A DNA stretch of 64,000 nt. Origin: Leuctra nigra (taxonomy: Eukaryota > Arthropoda > Insecta > Plecoptera > Leuctridae). This document shows, in pieces, positions 20,058-29,723 of the stretch; position 1 is the first letter of the stretch; each line of letters opens with the position of its first letter. The notes below the pieces were generated by a model, which saw nothing but the letters and a program-made list of their open reading frames with translations, ran no database searches and was not told the origin of the DNA. Location: assembly GCA_934045905.1 (NCBI GenBank), contig OW203773.1:13503246-13567245 (forward strand). Direction: 5' to 3'. The position numbers were made by a program, and so were the translations under genes.

Positions 20058-20587
20058 TTAATGTGATACAAGCGCTCAGCCGTTTTGGTAAATTGTGGGA
20101 CAAAAATTGTTTAATAACTGGATGTAACTTTGATGTACACTTGATCTGTCGTATTGTTTATTAGTAGCATTTTCATTTTTGCTTCTTGCATTGTAATAAG
20201 GCGCCGGTTATTCAACAAAACCGCTAAAATCTAAGAAATTTCCGATACAATTGGAGAACATACCCGTGAACTAATTGACCTCAAATTTTAATCATGATTA
20301 CATAAAAGACAAACTTATTATGGGTTATCACTTTACAAATTTTTAGCTTCAAATTTCATACGGCACCGCGAGACAAGAAAATAGGCCATTTTTCACCAAA
20401 AACAACTAATTATTACTAATTAACAAGCAAAAAATTAAAAATGTACCAAGTGATAAGCCTAAGTTATGCTAGTATCTAATGATGATTAAAATCTCAAATC
20501 ATTTCGTCGACCCATTTTGTCTCCAATCGTATCCAAAAAAGTGCCTGCAACAAGCGGAAATATAGCTCGCACTTGCAGTACCTCATA
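20058..20587 (+). mobile_element. MITE family H, copy 1
   Basis: Starts GTGATACAAGCGCTC, contains AGGCGCCGGTTATTCAACAA and ends CTCGCACTTGCAGTACCT. A second direct copy is at 20895-21427 and a reverse one at 55131-56203. The middle is a weak inverted repeat around ATCATGATTA. Non-coding. Confidence 0.65.
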
Positions 20588-20594
20588 ATATTTT

Positions 20595-20765
20595 GTGTCC
20601 TTAGGGTACGTTTACAGCTCGACACGCCGAAGCGCCGGAGCGCCGACCTTGAAAAGATAAACATGGTTTATGTTTCAAGGTCGGCGCTTCGGCGTGTCCG
20701 AGCTGAGCCATCTGATTGGCTAGCGTCAAAGCTTCGAGCGCTTGTTGCCGAGCTGTAAACTTACC
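20595..20765. mobile_element. Foldback MITE
   Basis: TACGTTTACAGCTCGACAC at the left and GAGCTGTAAACTTACC at the right, with an inner palindrome on AAGGTCGGCGCTTCGGCGTG. Two short ORFs overlap it on opposite strands and are artefacts of the palindrome. Confidence 0.7.
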
Positions 20766-20773
20766 TTTATTGA

Positions 20774-21940
20774 TAACCACGCCATACACAATCCCTGAAA
20801 AAATTAAACACTTCTCGTATCTAGTTTCTGAGATAATTTAAGTTTTCTCCCTCATGTTATCTTATGGCAGCCAAGTAAAATCGTGTCATTTTTAAGGTGA
20901 TACTATCGCATGGCCGTTTTAGGAAATTGAGAGAGAAAAATTGTTTCATAAGTGAGTGTTACTTTTACAGGATGTTCACATGATCAGTCTGACTGTATAT
21001 TAGTATCACTTTTTCATTTCTGCTTATTGCATCGTTAATTAGGCGCCGGTTATTCAACAAAATCGCGCAAAACTCTGAAATTTGCGATACGATTGGAGAC
21101 CAAACCCGTTAACCAATTGAGCTCAAATTTTAATCATGATTAGATTAAAGACAAACTTAGGGTTATCCCTTGGCACATTTTTGAAATTAAATTTTATACG
21201 GCGCCCAGGGAGACAAGAAAATAGCTAATTTTTCACCAAAAATCCACTAATTATTACTAATTAACGAAACAAAAAATTAAAAATGTACCAAGGGATAACC
21301 CTAAGTTTGTCTTTTATCTAATCACGATAAAAATTTCAAATAATTTGGTCTACCCATTTCGTCTCCAATCGTATCGCAAAAAGTGTCTACAAAAAGCAGC
21401 AAAATCGCTCGCGCTTGCAGCACCTTAAGCTAAAATGGAGTTCTAATCTTTTTGTACCGTTAGATTTTAACCAAAAAAAATTCTGGTAGACATATGGAAT
21501 ACTATCAGGAAAAAAATTGAAAACTATACCAACAAGTGCTATTTTAAAAGTTGTAAACTAAATTCGAAATTATTTCCCAAACCTCCCATGTTAAGGTTTT
21601 GATCATTCTCAAAAGACAGAAGTGTCTCAAAAGACATTTAACATGGGAGGTATAGGAAAATCATTTCGAATTTGGTTAATAACTTTTAAAATAGCACACG
21701 ATGGTATTGTTAATGTTTTCAATTTTTTTCCTGATAGTATGTCCATATGTCTACCAGAAAAAAAAGTTTTTTGTTAAAATCTAACGGTACAAAAAGATTA
21801 GAACTCCATTTTAGCTTAAAAATGACACGATTTTACTTGGCTGCCATAAGATAACATGGAGGAGAAAACTCAAATTATCTCAGAAACTAGACACGAGAAG
21901 TGTTTAATTTTTTCAGGGATTGTGTATGGCATGGTTATCA
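20774..21940. mobile_element. Long foldback carrying a nested family H copy
   Basis: The arms carry CATACACAATCCCTGAAAAA and complement at the outside and TTAAGCTAAAATGGAGTTCT with complement further in. The left arm is interrupted by family H copy 2 (20895-21427), which therefore inserted later. Non-coding. Confidence 0.75.
20895..21427 (+). mobile_element. MITE family H, copy 2
   Basis: Begins AAGGTGATACTATCGC and ends GCTCGCGCTTGCAGCACCTT, giving short complementary ends. Same internal order as copy 1. Confidence 0.65.
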
Positions 21941-22433
21941 ATAAGTACACAAAATATTATGAAGATCTGAGACTATGACTTCGAGTGATTGCGCCACCTT
22001 AAGCGAGTGTCACCACAATGCTCATGGCACTGTCTCTGTGTGTTTTTTGTTTGTTTGTGTTTTTGTAGGCAGTGTCCAAGCCAAACCGTTTAACCAATCG
22101 ATCTGAAAGTTTTTACACTTATGTCACTAGAGCGGTATTGTGTATAGTTTATTAACTAACAGTAACAGGATCCTCTGATTTTTTAAATTAAAAATGAAAC
22201 CGTATTACCGATTAACTTATATGGTCATCTGGAGCAACATTTAAGGTGTTTATTGTAATTTCATGACTAATTATTGTTAACTTATAAGTATATTACGAAC
22301 ATTTTATGCATGTTTGGAAATACTTGTCTAATTTCTTTGGGGAATTTTCAGATATTTAATCATTGTTCATTTGAATTATATTGTTTCAGCTCTTATCTTT
22401 CCCAGGTCTGCAGAGCAGAGCTTGCAAAAGCAA
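21941..22433. other. Unassigned AT-rich stretch
   Basis: Includes a fragment with CACTGTCTCTGTGTGTTTTTTGTTTG and CCAAACCGTTTAACCAATCG that resembles the family F interior. No gene seen. Confidence 0.35.
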
Positions 22434-23264
22434 ATACCGTGTGGCGCAAAAAAAATCCCCCTGATTGAGAGGTCACTATATCGAAACTATTATAGATAGA
22501 ATTCTGAAAATTGTTCACACATTAGAAAACATACCAACATTAAATATGTGCAAGTTTCAAAAACATTATTATTGTAGGAAAAAAGTTACCGCTGTTCAAA
22601 TTTGGTTGTCAAAAAATTGATTATACGGAGATCAAATAGCGCGCGTCGAGAAAACTTCCAATGGCCAGGACGCTGTTTCTTCAAAACTACGTACGATATC
22701 AAGCTGAAAATTTCAAATTATATTGAAAATATATTAAGATCGATTGTGTAAAAATGTAAATCAAATTGAATGAATGGAACGAAAATTATGGAATCTTGAA
22801 GCTGAGCTTGAAAACAGAATAGTGGGAAAATAATCATTTTTATAACTTGTGTAATAAAAGTTTAGAAATAATCTACATATTCTGATTTTACGCTCAACTT
22901 CAAGATTCCATCATTTTCGTTCCATTCATTCAAATTGATTGAAATTTTAACACAATCGATCTTAATCTATTTTCAATATAATTTGACATTTTCAGCTTGA
23001 TATCGTACGTAGTTTTGACGAAACAGCGTTCCGGCCATTTGAAATTTTCTCGACGCGCGCTATTTGAGCTCGGTATAATCAATTTTTTGACAACCAAATT
23101 TGAACAGCTGTAACTTTTATCCTACATTAGTAATGTTTTTGAAACTTGCACGTATAAAATTTTGGTATGTTTTCTAATATATGTACATATTTCAGAATCC
23201 TATCTATAATAGTTTCGATGTAGTGACCTCTCAATCAGGGGGATTTTTTTGTGCCACCCGGTAT
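22434..23264. mobile_element. Long foldback element
   Basis: The outer ends TACCGTGTGGC and CCACCCGGTA are followed inward by AATCCCCCTGATTGAGAGGT and its complement, and the arms stay complementary nearly to the centre. No ORF. Confidence 0.8.
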
Positions 23265-24323
23265 ATTTGCATGGATTACGAAGGCTCTCTTTTCAATGCT
23301 TCATACAACATACATTTGGTTCAATTTTGCATCTACACGGTTCATTAGTTGAACCAAACGATTAATCTCTATAATTTCAATTAATCATTGAACCATGTAA
23401 ACTAGGCTTAAAGGTATTCTAAGAGGAAACTCCATCGACCAAGACACAAGAAAGACATGGCCCGCCATTCCCTCCCCGGAAGTGCTTCTGTAAAATGATC
23501 TTCCTTAGTACTTGACGGAAGAATATGTACTATAGTCACTCTCGCCGATTTTAATACGTTACTTGACATGTCTTCCTGAATCCGAAATTCTTCTGCTGTA
23601 TTACTATAGGTATATTATTATATGGGTGCAAATTGTTCGGGGGGATGGGGGATTTCCCCCCTCTGGTTTTCTCATCCCCAGCTCTGTTTCCCAAAAAAGC
23701 ATGCGGTGGAGGGGTGTGGGGGGGCGGTGAATTTTTCTCTTTCTCTGTAAAATGTTGACTTTTCATTACATTTTTCAGAAATTAATCTGATATCTACGAA
23801 TCATTTACCTGATTTATTTTCAATGCCCACTACTTCCGATTTATTAATTTAAGCTAATTCCTCTTTTATAATGTCATTTGCCGAGATACAAATAGGCCTT
23901 AAACAGAGTACCTACAAATCACTTAGAAATGCACCAAATTCATTCTTGAAATACAAAATTTCCCGGGGATATGCACCAACGACCCGCATGGCACTGAGGG
24001 ACCCTCTCCCCAGACCCATCATTGCGTTCGTATGCAATCGTATTTTCCGACATACCCTGGATTTTTATTTTTCCTATCGCCCCCTCTGGAAATTCAACAA
24101 TTCGCACCCTGATTATTATCAATCTCATCATCCTCATACTCATTATTCAGCGAGTAATATTTAGATGCATGTATTCACGTTAAATGTTCCACCACTGTGT
24201 ATTGTATTGTACCACAAATAAAAAAAATGAATTGAATTGTACCATTCAATAAAAATGTATAAAACCTATGTCTTTGCATTGGAGATTTCTTTGAACTTGG
24301 AACGGTCAATTTTAAATTTACAG
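23265..24323. repeat. GC-tract repeats of the TGCACC/CCGGGG type
   Basis: The stretch 23625-24050 contains G and C runs and AGAAATGCACCAAATT...TTTCCCGGGG, which also occurs in the hAT-like element at 59479-59788. It is probably a related, older insertion whose ends I could not define. The remaining DNA is AT-rich. Confidence 0.4.
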
Positions 24324-24489
24324 TTTTGGAGGAGAAATACAATGAAGATTCTCTTTTGCTCCTGAATTCCTACGCATTCACATATTCGAATATTGAGAGT
24401 ATTTCACTGTCAACAATTTTATTTAAAATTAATGCAAGCAATGTATTGTTTTCATGAATAACAGCTATAAAAAATTTCGGCAAGGAGCA

Positions 24490-24640
24490 TCGCACTATCC
24501 ATTTGAATAACATAGTGCGAAGCTCCTGTGAGAACTTCAAAGATGTACAGTTGCGGTGATGACTGATGCTACCTTCATTTTTGTGCTGCCTGCTTACCTT
24601 GAGTTATCGATTTTTTGGGCTGTCAGATTTGTGTTATTTT
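24490..24640 (+). promoter_or_regulatory. Conserved upstream block, copy 3
   Basis: GAAGCTCCTGTGAGAAC, GATGCTACCTTCATTTTTG, TTACCTTGAG and GTCAGATTTGTGTT match blocks 1 and 2. It lies about 275 bp before a short THAP-like remnant and 1.8 kb before the gene 3 zinc-finger exon. Confidence 0.45.
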
Positions 24641-24754
24641 ATATTAAATTCCTTTACAATTTAGGATCGTAAGATTGAAAGATTTGTGTACAATTTTTTG
24701 CTATGATTGATTTAGTGTGTAAATTATTATTTATGTAATCCACAGATAAGTCCC

Positions 24755-24806
24755 TGTTAGGGATTTAGTGGAAGAGTGTAACTTTGTATTATTTTCGTGT
24801 GCTAAT
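24755..24806 (+). pseudogene. Possible THAP remnant of gene 3
   Basis: At the distance expected from block 3, one frame reads EECNFVLFSCANKK, resembling RICCLFSCNSTAK at the start of the gene 1 THAP domain, followed immediately by a stop. No ATG and no later THAP motifs were found, so this is weak evidence of a decayed exon. Confidence 0.3.
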
Positions 24807-25070
24807 AAAAAGTAAGTTCAATCTAAAAAACGTCCTGTATACTAATTCTTCAAGTGCAAACAACATAAGGTAATTATCAACCTAAGTCATAGCATTCCTT
24901 TCTCATCTGACTGCATAATATTTTTCACAATGTTTACCTAATGGAGCAGATCTCATTGGGCAACAAAAGTAAACAAACTGCTCTGTAGTAGTAGTAGGTT
25001 TGTTCATCGGGATGCTAGGAACTGCTTCAAGCAGCTTGGATTGTGTCGTCACTCTCTAGGCGTTTGTTAA

Positions 25071-25395
25071 TCTGGAGGCCAAGTCTTGAAACTTACGCCT
25101 TCAGGACGCAAACGCTCTCCGACGTCATAAAGTCCCATTTACTGTAAGAATGACGACCTTGAAATCTACTGTTAACTGTTTATCTTAATTTTGAATAAGG
25201 TTTTATGACTGAATAACATCTGTAATAATAATTATAATATTAATAAATTGTTTCCAATAGATTGCTGGATGACATTCAAATAAGTGGCTTGACTTTATGT
25301 TTCAATGTCGATCACTCTTACAGTAAATGGGACTTTATGACGTCCTAGAGCGTTTGCGTCCTGAAGGCGTAAGTTTCAAGACTTGGCCTCCTGGG
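25071..25395. mobile_element. Foldback MITE
   Basis: GGAGGCCAAGTCTTGAAACTT at the left is complementary to the right end; inner arms share GACTTTATGACGTC and CATTTACTGTAAGA. Confidence 0.8.
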
Positions 25396-25651
25396 GCAGA
25401 TGTGGGTCACTCTTTTTTCAAGTCGGACGCTGTCTACCCACTATTTTTCATGGAAGTAAAAATTGGCATCAAATTGTTCCTCAATTTCAAATTATTCCCA
25501 GAGGGGTTACTCTAAATTCCCTTGTTGTCTCGTATCAATTAATACGGCGTCACTACCATTTTAAATAGACAGCAGTGAGACCGTATCAAGTGAAACGAGA
25601 CGGCAGGATTGGGGGCCTTCCCCCCAAAACCCCAATTGTTTTCGTAAGCAA

Positions 25652-25828
25652 TGCTTCCCCTGGAGGCCAATTCTTGAGTTTTCATGTTTTGAAACCATGT
25701 GTGGTTTCATTGTTTAAAACGTAAAAAAGTTGACAACTATTGCTTAGCCTTCAACTTTTTTACGTTTTAAACAATGAAACCACACATGGTTTCAAAACAT
25801 CAAAACTCAAGAATTGGCCTCCTGACAG
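25652..25828. mobile_element. Foldback MITE, also at 55352-55516
   Basis: Nearly perfect arms start GGAGGCCAATTCTTGAG and meet at TTGACAACTATTGCTTAGCC. A close to identical copy at 55352-55516 indicates recent mobility. Confidence 0.85.
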
Positions 25829-26312
25829 TCGTCGAGCGTCCACCCGTTTTTACAAATTAACCACTTCGTAGATGTGTACGGCTAATGCAAGCTGGAGCAA
25901 TTTTAGCTGTTCTGAGCTCAACAAACAGATGTTATTTGACTTAAGATACTCCAGTAGGTATATTTGTATGAAATGCACAAAGTCTCATATCTCATAGCGG
26001 CAATGTACCGGACAGAGACTGTGTTGACCTTTGTTAACATTATTTCGAACAATGTCCTGTCCGTTCAAGCGTTACGTCATTTGTGGATTGGATCATTTAA
26101 CATTCCCGTCCATTATGACGGTCCGTCCATGTGAGATGTCAATTGTTGTGCGTAGACCTTCAACACACTTGCAATGTGTGACCAGTCAAAGAGACTTCTT
26201 TCAAATGAACTTCCCACTAGATCACAGTTCTTGTGTTGCACGATGAAACTTCCTCTCTGAGTTGACGCATCAATCAATCTGGTTTACAAGTCAGTTACGT
26301 GTGTTATTTCAG

Positions 26313-27530
26313 AACTGGAACACAATGTATGACGATCAGGGTCCTTCTGCTGCATCGGTGAAGATTGAAATCGAAGAACATCCAATCAGCATCAAGTCTG
26401 AGAAGGATTTCGATCCTACTTATGAACGTCACTTCGTATTTCTGCCAGATGAACATTTCTTAGACAAACCTACACAATCTGATGATCCTTTACTCCATAT
26501 TAAACAAGAACCTGATGATAACATTTCAACTTCCGAAGATATTGAAATGAAGATTAAACAAGAAATCAAAGACACTTCACATTTAGAAAAAACTTACAGC
26601 GGATTTAGACATGATCAATATGTCACTTCTGAATCTGATCATGTGGTGAAACAAGAGACAGATCATGGAAAGATAGTTGTAAATTATAATGCGAATAGTA
26701 CACCATTAAAAGTTAGCAAACCTTGTTTCGAATGTCGATTTTGTGATAAAACGTTCACGGCCACCAATATATTTATTCAGCATGTAGAACATTGTATCAA
26801 GAAACCAGCGGTCACAAAGAGCAGTTCCCGCAAACAACTTAGGAGCTACAAGAATCTATTTCAATGTAGCCTATGTCACAGCTCCTTCAAATTAGGAGAA
26901 CAACTGGTTCGCCACAATGAACTAAGATTATTTGAGAGTCATCAATGCAAGATTTGTGATCTTGGATTTTGCTCTGTGCCTTTATTGATAAACCACAGAA
27001 AGGAACAACACAAACCTTATTTTATGCCAGTTCAGTGTCGAGTATGTAATAAGATTTTCTCAAGTTATGTACTGTTCAAGCACCATAATTGTCCTCAAAA
27101 GTGGGTGAAATACAAATGCGCACATTGTCATTGTATGTTTAGGCACGCGTATGATTTAATACTACACCTCGCTAGATACCATGGTGATCAGATTAGTATT
27201 TGTCGAGCAGAAAATTGTGGGGAAGTTTTCAATTCGTCGGATGATTTAGCAAACCATGTATCAAGTGTACATATAAATAGAACCTTTAATTGTTTAACAT
27301 GCAAGGAATGTCTCTCAACTAGACAACTACTGACCGCGCATTTCACGTCAAATCCGGCTTGTTGTACAAAATGTTATATATGTGGGGTAACTTATAGCGA
27401 CAAGACTGCTTTAGAAGTGCACGCTCAGACCCATGTCTTGGAGAAGTTCTATTGTCTAGAACGCGGGTGTGATGAAGTATTTAATAATTCAGTAGACTTG
27501 AATAATCACGTAAAATCATTCCATTCGTGA
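26313..27530 (+). CDS. Gene 3 zinc-finger exon
   Basis: The acceptor GTTATTTCAG precedes NWNTMYDDQGPSA in the same phase as genes 1 and 2. The acidic linker has VKIE, IKSE, IKQEP, IKQEI and VKQE sites. Fingers in order: CRFC C2HC, CSLC...H, CKICDLGFC, CRVC...H...C, CAHCHCMF (C2H2), CRAENCGEVF (C2H2), CLTC, CYICGVTYS (C2H2) and CLERGCDEVF (C2H2), ending NNHVKSFHS. With about nine finger units it is the longest paralogue; genes 1 and 2 lack the last group. No complete THAP exon was found upstream. The ATG at 26325 could start a finger-only protein. Probably a nuclear DNA-binding regulator by family. Confidence 0.8.
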   Translation, partial: NWNTMYDDQGPSAASVKIEIEEHPISIKSEKDFDPTYERHFVFLPDEHFLDKPTQSDDPLLHIKQEPDDNISTSEDIEMKIKQEIKDTSHLEKTYSGFRHDQYVTSESDHVVKQETDHGKIVVNYNANSTPLKVSKPCFECRFCDKTFTATNIFIQHVEHCIKKPAVTKSSSRKQLRSYKNLFQCSLCHSSFKLGEQLVRHNELRLFESHQCKICDLGFCSVPLLINHRKEQHKPYFMPVQCRVCNKIFSSYVLFKHHNCPQKWVKYKCAHCHCMFRHAYDLILHLARYHGDQISICRAENCGEVFNSSDDLANHVSSVHINRTFNCLTCKECLSTRQLLTAHFTSNPACCTKCYICGVTYSDKTALEVHAQTHVLEKFYCLERGCDEVFNNSVDLNNHVKSFHS

Positions 27531-27589
27531 GCTGATGTAGTGTTAAGAGTCTACGATACTTGATGAAATCCATGTTTAATGAAGCACAA

Positions 27590-27900
27590 AAGGGCGGCCC
27601 CTACTTTGTTCTAAACGGCTTTACCGATTGTCTTCAAATTTTCACAGGTTATAGATAAAGAGTAGATCTGTGTCTCTAGTAACCCCAAAGTTTTATTTTG
27701 TGTTTAGTTTTTTCAGGGTAGAGGTGCCAAAATGACTCAAATATTGCCCATGTTAGCACTTCCTCAAAACGAGAAAAAACATTTTTTATAATTTTTTTCG
27801 ATCACTAGAGACACAGATTTACTCTTTGTCTCTATGCTGTTAAATTTTGAAAACAATCGGTCAACCCGTTAAGAAAAAAGTAGGGGCCGCCTTTTTATGG
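27590..27900. mobile_element. Foldback element downstream of gene 3
   Basis: GGCGGCCCCTACTTT and AAGTAGGGGCCGCC face each other; inner arms share CTAGAGACACAGAT with its complement. Confidence 0.65.
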
Positions 27901-28083
27901 TTTTTTGGGGTTTTCAATATTTGAATTAAAATAACTATCTTCACAGCAGTATAATGCAACATGCAACACACGATTAAATGTCACAAATGTCACGTACAAC
28001 CCAGTGCTAATGCATTTTCATGCATTTCTAGGATTTTTTTTACATCGGAATCGAAATTTTCTGCGAGTCCTGTCGACTCTTAA

Positions 28084-28455
28084 GAGGGCTGGGTAGTAAG
28101 CGTGGCCTTCAAGAGAAATTTAATTGATTTATATCAATATCTTTTATCAATGTTATTGTTAATAAAATAAGGCTTTGTATGAGTTTTTAGAACAGATTAA
28201 TAAAATTTATTTGATAGTTTGGAATGGGTTTTTAGTTTTATTTTGTCCAACAGATGTTTAATGCTATATTTATTACTAATTTCAAGCACTAAACATCTGT
28301 AGGACAAAATAAAAATAATAAACCACTCCAAACTATGAAATTATTTTCATTGAACTGTTCTGAAGACTCGTACAAACCATTATTTTAATACAAATTACGT
28401 TGGTTAAAGATATTGATAAAAATCGATCAAAAAACTCTTCACGGTCAAACTCACT
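28084..28455. mobile_element. piggyBac-like MITE, family A, copy 2
   Basis: The left end is TTAA then GAGGGCTGGGTAGTAAGCG. The arms include AACAGATGTTTA and GACAAAATAAA toward the centre. The right end is eroded. TTAA at the left matches the other family A copies. Confidence 0.6.
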
Positions 28456-28539
28456 GGTACTCAATAGGGTTTTCTTTTGTTTTGAATTGTTGAAGCAACA
28501 CGAGTAGTGTTTTCCAAAGTCTATGAAATACAAGTGCTT

Positions 28540-28715
28540 ATAGTGTCCTCAAGAGTTTTGGCGTGGGTGTGGATTTGAACTTCATGTTAAAGTAGGTACA
28601 TGGCGTAGATGAGATATTCATTTGCCGAGAGAAGAGCTGCGGTGATGTTTACAGATCATCGGTAGATTTAGAAGACCATGTATCACTTGTGCATCCGAAT
28701 GCAGAGATGCACATC
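28540..28715 (+). pseudogene. Decayed zinc-finger fragment, gene 3 family
   Basis: One frame reads VHGVDEIFICREKSCGDVY followed by RSSVDLEDHVSLVHP, closely matching the gene 3 finger YHGDQISICRAENCGEVF...DDLANHVSSVH. An in-frame TAG precedes it, and an upstream stretch still resembles the NCPQ...C segment of gene 3. Two hAT-like MITEs follow directly. It is a truncated, dead copy, about 1 kb downstream of gene 3. Confidence 0.65.
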
Positions 28716-29272
28716 TAGTGATGGCACCATTGAAATTTTCATTTGAAAATTTTCAGAAAATTGAAAATTTTCAGAAAATTTTCAGAGACCCTTGAAAATT
28801 TGAAATTTTCTTAAAAATGCTTAAATTCAATTATATTTTATTAAATACATTTATTTGTAATTATGTGCCTAGTTGGGATGCATACTGATCTCTTGTATGA
28901 TGTGTGATTGATGCGTGTTGTTGTCTGAGTGGTAAATGTACAAAATGATCATTAATACAGCATTCAAATTTCCCGCCTATGTAGAAATTACAGTCTGGCC
29001 AAAATTACAATGAAGAAAAACTGAGATTTGGGCTTATATTTGGCTTTCATTTTGATTTTGATTTTACGCTTTTTTCAGATATATTATTAACAATTGTGTG
29101 CAATAAAGCAATAAAAAAAGTAAATAAATAATAATCTTCTTCTAAAAAAAGTAATTTAAAAAATTTTCAACGAAAATTTTTTTTCGATTTTTTTTTTTTT
29201 TTTTGAAAATTTTCATGAAAATTTTCATGAAAATTTTCAAAAAAAAATTTTTTCAGAAAATTGCCATCACTA
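28716..29272. mobile_element. hAT-like MITE with AAAATTTTC interior
   Basis: TAGTGATGGCACC and TTGCCATCACTA form the ends, with the perfect 8-bp duplication TGCACATC on both sides. The interior is repeated AAAATTTTC, which is itself nearly self-complementary. Confidence 0.9.
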
Positions 29273-29285
29273 TGCACATCCTTTC

Positions 29286-29723
29286 CATGGACGGCGCCAG
29301 GAGTGGGCGCTTGTGGGCGCGCCCCCACCCAAAAATAATCAAAAATACTTTGTCTTTGAATTTTAATTTTTGGGTATGATTTAATGAAATGAGTAATAAA
29401 ATAACCCAGATCGAAAAGGTTTCTAAAATTACACCGATTCAAATTGTGGCTGTACCTATTTATGGATCAACCCTTATTTGGTAACTTAACAAGCCACCCC
29501 TATTTTATATGATATTTTAATCATATTTTACCCCAAATGTAATAATTTCAGCGTCCCAAATTCGTTTTGATTTAAAAATCCGTAAAAACGCCCTGCGGGG
29601 CTTGACTTTCTTTTAACATACACCTGTTATGTCTCAGAGGAAAAATTATTAAGTTATGCCCACCCTAAATAACTGTCCGCCGGTCACAGCCCACCCTAGC
29701 AAAAATTCCTGGCGCCATCCCTG
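29286..29723. mobile_element. hAT-like MITE
   Basis: CATGGACGGCGCCAGGA and TCCTGGCGCCATCCCTG are complementary ends; flanks ATCCTTTC and ATCCATAC are an imperfect 8-bp duplication. The interior contains CGCCCTGCGGGGC. Confidence 0.75.

Noticed and set aside
23551..24164. ORFs in G- and C-rich tracts
   Set aside because: They translate transposon-derived homopolymer-rich sequence shared with 59479-59788.
24324..24457. Plus-strand frame LEEKYNEDSLLLLNSY after a CAG acceptor
   Set aside because: A 43-codon AT-rich frame without a recognisable domain or partner exon; chance cannot be excluded.
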